From Prosthecobacter algae (GTDB lineage Bacteria; Verrucomicrobiota; Verrucomicrobiia; Verrucomicrobiales; Verrucomicrobiaceae): a DNA stretch of 64,000 bases. Below are positions 33,562 to 42,342 of this stretch, one piece after another (the stretch's first letter is position 1; each line of letters begins with the position of its first letter). The notes under the pieces were generated by a model. The model was given only the letters and a program-made list of their open reading frames with translations. It ran no database searches and was not told where the DNA came from. The stretch is from positions 434,001 through 498,000 of the forward strand of contig NZ_BAABIA010000001.1 of NCBI RefSeq assembly GCF_039542385.1, given 5' to 3'. The position numbers were made by a program, and so were the translations under genes.

Positions 33562-34803
33562 ATGACTCGTACATCCCCCCCCGATTGTCGCGTCTTGGTT
33601 TTGCAAAATGGTGCACGTCACAATTATGCAGTACCTCTCGCGTTGGCGAAAAGTGGCATGCTTTCCGGATTCTTTACGGATGCCTGCGGAAATCAAGGAA
33701 CTGGTCGTACGCTCTCGGCATTTGCGGGCATTCCTGGTTTGCGGCACACGCTGGGGCTGCTGGCGAACCGGAAGGTTCCTGAAGAGGTCTTGCCCCTCAC
33801 CCAATCTTTCCCGTTCGCATCATGGATAGACAGAGTGTGTTCTGGAAAGATGGATGCGGTGGACAGTTCTTGCTTTCTTGGGCATTGCATGAAAACTCAG
33901 GATGGGGGCGATGCCAGTTTGATATACTCGTCCATGGGGTGGTCCCCTTGGTTTTTGAGAGAAGCCCGGAAGCGTGGAGTGCGTGTGGTGACCGAATTTT
34001 TTGTTAAGCCGTCTTTGTGGCGAGTTCATCAAAATGAACACCGCCTGTTTCCTGGATGGGAATGCGAGATGCCCTATGCCCGTCTGCTGAAGTCTGAAAA
34101 GTTGCGGAGGGGGCCTTGTGACATTTCCGATGAACTGGTCGTTCCCACGCAGGCCGTCAAACAAGACATTGTCGATGAAGGGCTGTTCCCGGAAGACCGA
34201 ATCCACGTTGTGCCTTACGGGATCAGTGAGTCATTCTTTGAAATTGAGAACCGCCCAATTGAAGGGCAGGTGCTTTTTGTCGGAAGCTGCACCCTTGTGA
34301 AAGGGATCCATTACCTAGCTATGGCCGCTTCGCAGATCATCCGTGATGCCAGCGGTCGGCAGCCTCATTTTATCGCCGCAGGTGGGGTTACGGACTTGGT
34401 GCGTAAAAATCCGCTGTGTTCGTCCTTGCAGTTTCTTGGCCGGGTGCCGAGAGGAAGGGTTAACAAACTGTATGAAAATGCCGATGTGCTGGTTTTCCCC
34501 ACGCTGTCGGATTCTTTTGGGGCCGTGATTCTGGAAGCTATGGCTGCGGGCATTCCTGTGGTTGCCTCACCTCACTGCGCTGAAATAGTCGAGCATGGTG
34601 TGAGCGGGTTTGTGGTGGAACCGAGGGACACCGAGGCGCTGGCGAGAGCTGTTTCAACCATCATTAATGACAGGGCCTTGAGAGAAAAGATGGGAGCTGC
34701 TGCGCGCCTGAGAGCCCGTGAATACACCTGGGAAAAACATGGCGCTACGCTCACTCGGACACTGCAATCTATCCAGCAACGGCCTGATGCTGCCAGGGGA
34801 TGA
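33562..34803 (+). CDS. GT4-family glycosyltransferase, paralogue of the one at 38721
   Basis: A 413-residue GT-B transferase. The unusual N-terminus (LQNGARHNYAVPLALAKSG, then FFTDACGN) matches that of the transferase at 38721-39965, as do the central FPGWE and FVGSCTLVKGIHYLAMAA segments. The donor site reads PTLSDSFGAVILEAMAAGIP, where the first Glu of the usual E-x7-E pair is replaced by Asp-Ser. The C-terminal AREYTWEKHG also matches the paralogue. The shared N-terminus suggests a similar acceptor. Confidence 0.85.
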   Translation: MTRTSPPDCRVLVLQNGARHNYAVPLALAKSGMLSGFFTDACGNQGTGRTLSAFAGIPGLRHTLGLLANRKVPEEVLPLTQSFPFASWIDRVCSGKMDAVDSSCFLGHCMKTQDGGDASLIYSSMGWSPWFLREARKRGVRVVTEFFVKPSLWRVHQNEHRLFPGWECEMPYARLLKSEKLRRGPCDISDELVVPTQAVKQDIVDEGLFPEDRIHVVPYGISESFFEIENRPIEGQVLFVGSCTLVKGIHYLAMAASQIIRDASGRQPHFIAAGGVTDLVRKNPLCSSLQFLGRVPRGRVNKLYENADVLVFPTLSDSFGAVILEAMAAGIPVVASPHCAEIVEHGVSGFVVEPRDTEALARAVSTIINDRALREKMGAAARLRAREYTWEKHGATLTRTLQSIQQRPDAARG

Positions 34804-34854
34804 TGAGACTACGTCTTCCACAAACCCGGTTAGCCTGAATGATTTGACCGTTGC

Positions 34855-35808
34855 ATGCAAATCTCGGTGATGATTACAACGCGCAATCGCTGCGCGAACC
34901 TGCGGCAGACCCTTTGCCGTCTGGCTTTGATGAACCCTCCTGCTTTAGAAATTTTGGTGACTGCTGATGGCTGCACGGATGGGACGGTTGCCCTCGTGCA
35001 GGAAGAGTTCCGTCATTGCCGCCTCACGGTGAACGATGCTTGCCAGGGATCCATCCGCTCACGGGATCGTATGCTGCGCGAGGCCATCGGAGATGTGGTG
35101 ATGTGCCTGGACGATGACAGCTATCCCTTGGAAGATGATTTTTTCGCCAAGCTGCCCGCGTTGTTTTTGGCTCACCCCGAGGTTTCCGTCCTCACCTTTC
35201 CTGAGTTGCGAGATGATGGCAGCTTTGTTCCGGCGTCAAAATCTCCATCGAGTCCAGGGCACTACGTTTCGGCTTATCCGAACGGGGCGGCTGCCATGCG
35301 GCGCAGTGACTACCTGAAAACCACGGGCTATCCCGCAAGCTTTTTTCATGCTTACGAAGAGCCTGACTATGCCCTGCAAATCTATGCCCTTGGAAAAGCG
35401 GTTTGGTTCGATCCCTCGTTGGTGATCCGGCACCACTTTTCACCCACGAATCGGAACAATCTGCGCACGCACCACTTCAATGCACGCAATGAACTCTGGA
35501 GTGTCTGGATGCGGTGCCCCTGGCCATGGCTGCCGTTTGTGTCTTTGTTTCGCATCCTCCGGCAGTTCACGTATGCCTGTTCAAACGGGGGGCGTTGGGT
35601 GATTCAGGAGCCACGATGGTGGCTGTCTGCCCTCAAAGGGTGGAACGAGTGTTGGAAAAACCGCTGGCCAGTGCCTTGGAAAACTTACCTTGCCTGGATG
35701 CAACTGGCACGCTGGCCGCTGTATCAGGCGAATGACTTTAAACGTATTTTTGTTTCTGGAGACACAGCCCAAGCCGCAGAGCCGGAGAAACGCCCTTACT
35801 GTTCCTGA
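34855..35808 (+). CDS. GT2-family glycosyltransferase
   Basis: A 317-residue GT-A fold transferase. It begins with ISVMITTRNRCANLRQTL, has TADGCTDGT in the nucleotide site and the metal-binding LDDDSYPLEDDF in place of the common DADD. A later GYPASFFHAYEEPDYALQI holds the acidic residues (ED-like) of the catalytic base region. Like other GT2 enzymes it would invert the anomeric configuration using a nucleotide sugar. It sits 12 bases before the beta-helix gene, so the two are probably co-transcribed. Confidence 0.85.
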   Translation: MQISVMITTRNRCANLRQTLCRLALMNPPALEILVTADGCTDGTVALVQEEFRHCRLTVNDACQGSIRSRDRMLREAIGDVVMCLDDDSYPLEDDFFAKLPALFLAHPEVSVLTFPELRDDGSFVPASKSPSSPGHYVSAYPNGAAAMRRSDYLKTTGYPASFFHAYEEPDYALQIYALGKAVWFDPSLVIRHHFSPTNRNNLRTHHFNARNELWSVWMRCPWPWLPFVSLFRILRQFTYACSNGGRWVIQEPRWWLSALKGWNECWKNRWPVPWKTYLAWMQLARWPLYQANDFKRIFVSGDTAQAAEPEKRPYCS

Positions 35809-35820
35809 TATAGGTTTCTG

Positions 35821-38673
35821 ATGCCTTCACCTTTTGTCATCACCAAAAGCTTCTGCTGCCAGACAGTTCTCTGTCTAGCTATGTGGGCTGCTGGCTTGAC
35901 GGGGGCTTCGGCGGAGATGCACCTACAGCAGCGTGAAATGTTCAATCCTACGGAGGATTTGACTGCGGAAGAGCCGGGGGCCAATTTTCAGGAGGTGCGC
36001 GGCATTTTGGTGGGGCGGCCAGGAGGCCCGCATCTTGTCAACGAGCTTCCAGCAAGTGCGGATCTGCGTGAGCAGGGACTCCCGGCCATTGGCAGATTTG
36101 AAATCCCATCGTCTCCTTCGAAGGTCTTCATCGGGGGGTGGTTTTTCTTCAAGGATGTCCAGGGAGAGCAGGTGGATCTTCTGAGCCTGTGTGACATTCA
36201 TGGAAATGCATCTCCCACCCTTTCGATTACAGACGGTGTTTTGGGCGGGGGCATCAAGTACAACTCGTTTTATCCGTCCAATATCGAGTGGAAAAATCGA
36301 TGGATCTATCTGGGGATTGCGACGCACTTGAAGTCTGGCAGCACGGCCGATGTGCGCTTTTACTGCAAGCTGCCAGGTCAGCCCATGCAGTCCTGGAGTC
36401 CTCTGAACGATGTGCAGACCGGCATCGCTGAAATTGGACAAATGGTGGCCGGAAGCTGGACTTTTGGAACTTTGTTTAAGGGCCGCCTGGGAGCTGCTTC
36501 GGTCTATACTTTCGATAACAATGACTTCTCCGACATCGTCTACCCTGCCGATGTCATCGAGCCAGTAACGAGACTGACTTGGTATTGTGATCCCCTCAAC
36601 GGAGATGACTCGGCCGATGGAACCTCGCCCATGACTGCGTGGAAAACGGCAGCCAAAATCAACCTGGAAAGCAACTATGCCGGCATGTTCTCTGCAAACA
36701 GTCAGGAATCAGGGGACACCCTGGTGATCCATACTGGAGGGCTTCCACTGGATCTGGAAGGGCAGGCTCTGGCATTTTCAACGAATGGCTTGAACGTCAA
36801 AGCTGCCGAAGGCCAGGAGTGGGTGCGGGTGAAAAGCTATCGCAGCCTGCCCAACCCGATGTGGCAGGTGACCTCGACTCCCAATGTGTTTTCCACTGCG
36901 GATACCCAGGCGGACATCGTTCTCTGGGAAGACGACAAGTTTATGCATCACCCGATGGGCGGGACTTTTTCTGCCGTCGCAGGACAACTGTCATCCACCC
37001 CAGGTTCCTTTTGGACGGATGGAACCACACTGTATGTTCACCCGTTTGGCAGCACAGATCCTCGCCAGGATGGCAAACGCTACGAGCGCAGCTACCGCTT
37101 TGTGGAAGGAAGCGCCATCCTGTTAAACGCGGCGAATTTGAACATACAGGATATTCATGCTGGGAAAACGTGCCTTGCGGATGCGACCAATAACGATCCC
37201 ATCGGTGGTTACTGCATGGGTTTCACAGGCACCTCCGGTTACACGACGGTCAAGCACTGCTATCTGTATTACGGCTCCAAGCACAACATTGGGATTGTTC
37301 AGGGGAATGCAGGGGATGAGGTGTTGCTGGAAGATGTGCAGTGCGAGCAAGGATCCCCCTATGCGAATTCCGGCGGGCAGACATTGTTTGTCTCTTTCAA
37401 CCACCAGCCTCTCGATCTGAACATCCGTCATCGTTTTATCCGCTGCCGCAGTGTGGCGAATGCGGGGCTCATCGGCTCGGCCTCCGGGACGATGACTCAG
37501 TCCTATCCCGTGTTTTATTCTCATAATATGGGGCATCCGGGAGAGCCTGCGCAGTTTGGGGCATTTGAGTTCATCGACTGTGATTTTGGCATCGGCAATA
37601 TCCAGGGCCTCTCCGTCAAGCGCGTGCGAGTGGAGGGGACACGATGCGGTTCCTTGTCATTTGAGTCGGATGTCATAGCGGACCGATGTACTTTTCAGGG
37701 AATGAACATTGCCACTGCTGGCTGGCGGCTGACGGAGCGTAACTGCGTGCATAGGATCAAGGGCGAACTCCGCCGCAATCCTGCGGCTGGCTACGTGGAC
37801 ATTCAGGCCTGCACCATTGATGCCCGTGAGGTGACTGGCATTCAGGGAGGGGTGCCCCAATCGTCTTTGTTCACCCGGGAAGGACCTCTGGATCTGCTGT
37901 TTAAAAACAACCTGGTCCTCATGCCAAGCCATGTGCCTGCGGCGAATGTTTTCAGTCATGTCCGCAACACTGACTCTCTTCAGTTGGATCATAATGCTTA
38001 TCAATTGGGTGGCTCCACCCTGTTTTACCGTTTTCAGGATGGCGCAAGCATTGAAGATCTGAATCTAGCCCAGTGGCAGGAACGTGGGCAGGATCTTCAC
38101 AGCCTTACCTCTCCCAGCTTTAGCCTGAACGGGTTGAAGCCTGTGCCAGGCAGCCCCTTGATTGATGCGGGCATTGAACTGGGCGTCATGAAAGACCGGA
38201 GTGGCCGATTGTTCTATCGCCGCAATGACATGGGCGCTTATGAAGCACCGCCAGCCACCTACGAGTCGTGGATGAATGAAAAATTCACTCTGGCTGAACT
38301 GGCAGATCCTGAAGTGTCCGGCCCGGAGACCGACTATCTGGCAGATGGGCAGCCGAATTTGTTGAAGTATGCTCTGGGCATCGAGCCTTCAACCGTCGCT
38401 CATGCACCCTTGCAGATGTCATTGGCCACCACGGCTGAGCAGACACCTTTTTTGTTAACCGTGAGTTATGAGCGTTCTATCTGGCCTTCGGATCTGAGCT
38501 TTGAGCTGCAAATCAGTGGTGATCTGGCGCAGTGGCAAACGGCGGAGATCGTTCAGCAGGAGGTGACGAGCCAAGCTGGAGATCGTGAGCTTGTTCAGGT
38601 CGTCGTACGCAGTCCTTTTCTGCACACCGGATTTGTGAAGCTGCAGATCATGCAGGTTTCTCCTCAACCGTGA
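35821..38673 (+). CDS. Secreted right-handed parallel beta-helix protein
   Basis: A 950-residue protein with a signal peptide (about 1-32, ending GASAEM). Residues about 75-235 resemble a LamG/concanavalin-like domain. From about 258 the sequence YCDPLNGDDSADGTSPMTAW is the usual start of right-handed beta-helix proteins, and short repeating strands with Asn and Gly turns continue to about 800. The C-terminal part (about 815-950) has WMNEKFTLAELADPE and QPNLLKYALGIEP, a degenerate form of a repeat-like tail often seen in verrucomicrobial exported proteins. It may cut, modify or bind the polysaccharide made by the surrounding genes. No catalytic residues can be assigned. Confidence 0.75.
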   Translation: MPSPFVITKSFCCQTVLCLAMWAAGLTGASAEMHLQQREMFNPTEDLTAEEPGANFQEVRGILVGRPGGPHLVNELPASADLREQGLPAIGRFEIPSSPSKVFIGGWFFFKDVQGEQVDLLSLCDIHGNASPTLSITDGVLGGGIKYNSFYPSNIEWKNRWIYLGIATHLKSGSTADVRFYCKLPGQPMQSWSPLNDVQTGIAEIGQMVAGSWTFGTLFKGRLGAASVYTFDNNDFSDIVYPADVIEPVTRLTWYCDPLNGDDSADGTSPMTAWKTAAKINLESNYAGMFSANSQESGDTLVIHTGGLPLDLEGQALAFSTNGLNVKAAEGQEWVRVKSYRSLPNPMWQVTSTPNVFSTADTQADIVLWEDDKFMHHPMGGTFSAVAGQLSSTPGSFWTDGTTLYVHPFGSTDPRQDGKRYERSYRFVEGSAILLNAANLNIQDIHAGKTCLADATNNDPIGGYCMGFTGTSGYTTVKHCYLYYGSKHNIGIVQGNAGDEVLLEDVQCEQGSPYANSGGQTLFVSFNHQPLDLNIRHRFIRCRSVANAGLIGSASGTMTQSYPVFYSHNMGHPGEPAQFGAFEFIDCDFGIGNIQGLSVKRVRVEGTRCGSLSFESDVIADRCTFQGMNIATAGWRLTERNCVHRIKGELRRNPAAGYVDIQACTIDAREVTGIQGGVPQSSLFTREGPLDLLFKNNLVLMPSHVPAANVFSHVRNTDSLQLDHNAYQLGGSTLFYRFQDGASIEDLNLAQWQERGQDLHSLTSPSFSLNGLKPVPGSPLIDAGIELGVMKDRSGRLFYRRNDMGAYEAPPATYESWMNEKFTLAELADPEVSGPETDYLADGQPNLLKYALGIEPSTVAHAPLQMSLATTAEQTPFLLTVSYERSIWPSDLSFELQISGDLAQWQTAEIVQQEVTSQAGDRELVQVVVRSPFLHTGFVKLQIMQVSPQP

Positions 38674-38720
38674 ACGGTGGATCCCCAGATAGGGCGGATT
38701 TCTGATTTCTTATTTTTCGC

Positions 38721-39965
38721 ATGTCCAGGCAGACATCTTCCAAGCATCGGTACATCGTGGCCCAAAGTGGGGCTCGACGCAGTTACGCGGTGCCTTTCAT
38801 TCTCCATCAGGCCGGTCTATTGGAGCGTTTTTACACGGACGTTTGCGGCAATGTGGGCTGGGGCCGCTGGCTGTCTGCCGGGGGGAGACTGCCCTGGATC
38901 GGGACAAAGCTCCGCCGACTGGCCAACCGGCGTGTGCAGGAAGTGATCCGAGAAAAAACGGTGACCTTTGTCTGGCCTAACTTACGATGGTTCTGGCGGT
39001 CTGTGTGGGCATCCAAGGAGCCAACAAACGTGTTCCGGCAGGATGTGCGGCGGCATCAGGAGTTGGGCGAGGCTGTGGCCGGGTGTGACTTTGGCAGGGC
39101 TACTCACTTGTATCTCATGTTCAGTGAATTTACCCCGCTGATGTGGCTGGCGCGGGAGCGAGGGCTGAAGGTGGTTTCAGAAATTTACATCCTCATCAGC
39201 ACCAACCGACTGGTTGCTGAGGAGCGCCGCCTGTTTCCAGGATGGGAAGCGGAGCCACCTGACTGGGAGGGAGTGCTGCGTGAGTTTAACCACCAAGACG
39301 CCCTTCTTAGCCAGGCTGATTTTTACATCTGCCCGTCTGAAAGTGTTGCGCAGGATCTGGTGAAAAATTGGAACATCGCCCAGGATTGCACGGCGGTCGT
39401 CCCTTACGGCATGAGCCCGACTTGGCTGCAGCTCGTGCCGGAAACGAAGCCGGGACGGATTCTTTTTGTCGGGACGGCGGATCTCCGCAAAGGCATCCAT
39501 TATTTGGCCATGGCAGCAGAAGAATTGGTTAGGCGCGGCCGTAAGTATGAGTTCCGCGTGGCCGGGCATGTGGAAGAGCTGGTGCGCAACCAGCCCGCGT
39601 GCCGTCACCTGACATTTTTGGGGCGCGTGCCCCGGGAGCGTATCCATGAGGAATTTCAGCAGGCGGATGTTTTTACGCTACCGTCTTTGGCGGAGGGATC
39701 GGCTGAGGTGACTTACGAAGCCCTGGCCGCCGCCTTGCCCCTGGTGGTCACCGCCTCCGCAGGTTCCGTTGCCAGGGATGGCATCGAGGGGATCCTCATT
39801 CCCGAGCGCGATCCCATCGCCTTGGCAGATGCCATCGAATCCATCGTCGAAAACCGGGCGTTGCGCACCCAGTTTGCCACGGCTGCACGTCAAAGGGCCG
39901 CAGAATACACCTGGGACCGCTATGGCGAGCGGCTCATCAGCGCGCTGGAGTCCATACCCGCATGA
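38721..39965 (+). CDS. GT4-family glycosyltransferase, paralogue of the one at 33562
   Basis: A 414-residue GT-B transferase. N-terminal VAQSGARRSYAVPFILHQAG and FYTDVCGN match the transferase at 33562, with the same FPGWE and FVGTADLRKGIHYLAMAA segments later. The donor site is LPSLAEGSAEVTYEALAAA, with both Glu residues of E-x7-E. The end AAEYTWDRYGERL is again shared. It overlaps the next gene by 4 bases (ATGA). The two paralogues are separated by a GT2 gene and the beta-helix gene. Confidence 0.85.
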   Translation: MSRQTSSKHRYIVAQSGARRSYAVPFILHQAGLLERFYTDVCGNVGWGRWLSAGGRLPWIGTKLRRLANRRVQEVIREKTVTFVWPNLRWFWRSVWASKEPTNVFRQDVRRHQELGEAVAGCDFGRATHLYLMFSEFTPLMWLARERGLKVVSEIYILISTNRLVAEERRLFPGWEAEPPDWEGVLREFNHQDALLSQADFYICPSESVAQDLVKNWNIAQDCTAVVPYGMSPTWLQLVPETKPGRILFVGTADLRKGIHYLAMAAEELVRRGRKYEFRVAGHVEELVRNQPACRHLTFLGRVPRERIHEEFQQADVFTLPSLAEGSAEVTYEALAAALPLVVTASAGSVARDGIEGILIPERDPIALADAIESIVENRALRTQFATAARQRAAEYTWDRYGERLISALESIPA

Positions 39966-40732
39966 GTCTTATTACCAATACCCTTCGTTCCCTTGCCCCT
40001 CATGTGCTCATTGAGCAGCATCGGCGAAAGTTTCAAATGGGCCGTCTGGGCCTGCCTGGATCCAAGGCCATCGCAGAGGCGGTGGCGACATGCCGGTTTG
40101 ACCTTTGGCCACCGGCTTTGAGACAGCCGGGCCAGCCCTGGACTCTGCTGGATGTGGGGGCAAACACGGGCGAATTCACACGTGCCGTTTCTTCCCTCAT
40201 CGCATTGGCTGGTGTGCATGCGTTTGAGCCTCAGCCGTCTTGTCATACAGAGTTGAAGCAGGCATTGGCGGGGCTTTCAAACAGCCATTTGCACCCGGTC
40301 GCCGTTGGGGCCGAAGCTGGGGAGATTGAACTGCTGTGCACTGCCAATTCGAAACTGGCCAGCGTCCTGAAACCGACGGCGAATGTGGCGGACGGTTATG
40401 GCGGGGGGGATTTCAATGTCCAGCAGCACCTGAAAGTTCCCTTGGTGAGGCTGGATGATGTGATTCCGGCAGGGACTCCGATCGGCCTTTTGAAAATTGA
40501 CGTTCAAGGCTATGAACTGCCTGTGCTGGAAGGCGCCCGCGAGACCTTGCGCTCGACGGCTGCTCTGCTGATGGAAGTGAACTATGTGCCCCACTATGAA
40601 GGTGGTGCTACCTTTGACGATCTTTGTGAAGCTGTGCGTGCGCATGGCTTTCGTACCTTTGGCATCTCTGCCCCTTACGGCGGTCCCAAAGGCCCGCTGT
40701 GGGCCGATGCACTTTTTGTGCGTGCGGACTGA
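39962..40732 (+). CDS. FkbM-family methyltransferase
   Basis: A 256-residue SAM-dependent methyltransferase. The SAM site is LLDVGANTGEFTRAV, followed by HAFEPQPSCH and, near the end, GLLKIDVQGYELPVLEGA, which is the strongest FkbM signature, then LLMEVNYVPHYEG. FkbM enzymes O-methylate sugars and polyketides. In this cluster a sugar of the repeat unit is the likely target. Tandem with a second FkbM gene. Confidence 0.85.
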   Translation: MSLITNTLRSLAPHVLIEQHRRKFQMGRLGLPGSKAIAEAVATCRFDLWPPALRQPGQPWTLLDVGANTGEFTRAVSSLIALAGVHAFEPQPSCHTELKQALAGLSNSHLHPVAVGAEAGEIELLCTANSKLASVLKPTANVADGYGGGDFNVQQHLKVPLVRLDDVIPAGTPIGLLKIDVQGYELPVLEGARETLRSTAALLMEVNYVPHYEGGATFDDLCEAVRAHGFRTFGISAPYGGPKGPLWADALFVRAD

Positions 40733-40734
40733 GT

Positions 40735-41613
40735 TTGTCGTCCTTTTCCCGACTTTTTGCTTTGAACAACGATCTTCCTCACCTGCCCAGATTCCGGATC
40801 TTGCCGCGTCTCTATCGGTTCATTCTCGGCCTTAGCCGAAAACATGGCCTGTTTACTCTGGCTAGATTCCACGAGCGATTCTTTGGCGGGGACCAGTATG
40901 TGGATATTCCTACCGGAGCCCGGCTGTTCATTCCTGGCGATCCTCACTACTTTGGCTTTCTTGCTGGTGTGCATGAGTCCCACGTCACCTCAGTCATTGC
41001 CTCTTCTGTGAGGGCCGGGGATGTGTGCGTGGACATCGGCGCGAACATTGGTTATTTTTCCATGATCATGGCCCGGGCCGCAGGGCCAACCGGCACCGTG
41101 TTTGCCTTTGAACCCGTGCCGGACACCTTTGCTGCGCTGAAGATCAATGCAGGCCTAGCCAGGGAAGATGGCTTGAACATCGCCCCACATCAGGCGGCGA
41201 TTTCCGCTGATGAAGGGGAGCTGGTGATCGAGCGCCAGCTCCATAGCACCCTCAATCAGGTGCGCTTGATTGAGTCAGATCTTGATGCTCCAGACAGTCG
41301 GGTGAAGTGCGTCACTTTGGAAAATTTCCTGCGGCGCGAAAAAGTGACGGGCCCGATTGCTTTCCTGAAAATTGACGTCGAGGGGCATGAAGTGTCCGTC
41401 ATGAAAGGGGCGATCTCGCTTCTCAAATCTGGTCAGGTGCGGCAGATGATCATTGAGGTGACCCCTGGAGATGATGCCATTCAGCTTGATCAAATCTTTA
41501 CCGAATGCGCCGCCAAGACCCTCGTTTGGGCGGAGGGCCGCTGGCAGGACATCCCTGTGCGTGAGTTGCAAAGCCGGACGGATGTGATGGTTTCATTCGC
41601 ATCTGCCAAATAG
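40735..41613 (+). CDS. FkbM-family methyltransferase, second copy
   Basis: About 292 residues from a TTG at 40735, two bases after the previous stop; an ATG at 40699 gives a 304-residue version overlapping the previous gene. The SAM motif VDIGANIGYFSMIMARAAG, VFAFEPVPDTFAAL and FLKIDVEGHEVSVMKGA are all typical FkbM. It is diverged from its upstream neighbour, so the pair probably methylates different positions and is not a recent duplication. The start codon remains uncertain. Confidence 0.85.
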   Translation: MSSFSRLFALNNDLPHLPRFRILPRLYRFILGLSRKHGLFTLARFHERFFGGDQYVDIPTGARLFIPGDPHYFGFLAGVHESHVTSVIASSVRAGDVCVDIGANIGYFSMIMARAAGPTGTVFAFEPVPDTFAALKINAGLAREDGLNIAPHQAAISADEGELVIERQLHSTLNQVRLIESDLDAPDSRVKCVTLENFLRREKVTGPIAFLKIDVEGHEVSVMKGAISLLKSGQVRQMIIEVTPGDDAIQLDQIFTECAAKTLVWAEGRWQDIPVRELQSRTDVMVSFASAK

Positions 41614-41640
41614 TGTCCCTGTTGTTGCCCGTTCCTGCCT

Positions 41641-42330
41641 ATGACCCCTGTTGATCCCTTTTCTTTCAAGCGGTATTCCAAGCTGAATCCTGCGCGTCTC
41701 TGGTTTACGGCCAAAGCCCGAATCGCTGAGAAATCGGCATTCCGGAACTTTGATCAGTTCCCGATTCCTCGGCTGCTCCCGGCTTTGGAAATTCCGAATC
41801 TTCAGCCCTATGAAACGGCTGACACGGCGGTGACCCCGCAGCAGATGCAGGTGCTGATCCAGGCTTTGCTGGTGACGGAAACGCTTGAAGCATCCCGTGT
41901 AGAGATTGGCGTTTACCGTGGGGTGACGACTTCCATTCTGGCTGCACACACGACGCGTGACTATGTGGCGGTGGATCCCTACATCGGCTACGGGGGTGCC
42001 CAATCAGACTTTGAAAAAATGCAGCAGAGAGTGGGATGCTTGCCTCACGTGAGGCACCTTCGCATGACCTCGGGTGAGGCCGCTGCATCCAGCGAGGTCA
42101 CAAAGGTTTCCATGGTTTTCATTGATGCCGTGCATGACTATGTGAACGCCTCCTTTGACGGCTTTATTTGGGGCCGCAAGCTTGTGCGAGGCGGTCTGCT
42201 GGCCTTCCACGATACGGACAACATCGGCTTTGCGGGAGTGCAGCGGGCCGTCTGGGAACTGCTGCATCAATCCGGCGAATATGCCCTGTTCGCTCATGTG
42301 GATGGATTGGTCGTGCTGCAACGAATTTGA
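41641..42330 (+). CDS. Class I SAM-dependent methyltransferase (TylF/Methyltransf_24-like)
   Basis: A 229-residue methyltransferase. The nucleotide-binding region reads VEIGVYRGVTTSILAAHT, followed by YVAVDPYIGYGG and the metal-site-like VFIDAVHDYVNASFD, then GGLLAFHDTDN. The Asp-His pattern resembles metal-dependent sugar O-methyltransferases of the TylF group and the wider Methyltransf_24 family. It is the third methyltransferase in a row, which points to a heavily methylated glycan. Target unknown. Confidence 0.8.
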   Translation: MTPVDPFSFKRYSKLNPARLWFTAKARIAEKSAFRNFDQFPIPRLLPALEIPNLQPYETADTAVTPQQMQVLIQALLVTETLEASRVEIGVYRGVTTSILAAHTTRDYVAVDPYIGYGGAQSDFEKMQQRVGCLPHVRHLRMTSGEAAASSEVTKVSMVFIDAVHDYVNASFDGFIWGRKLVRGGLLAFHDTDNIGFAGVQRAVWELLHQSGEYALFAHVDGLVVLQRI

Positions 42331-42342
42331 ACGGATGGCTCA

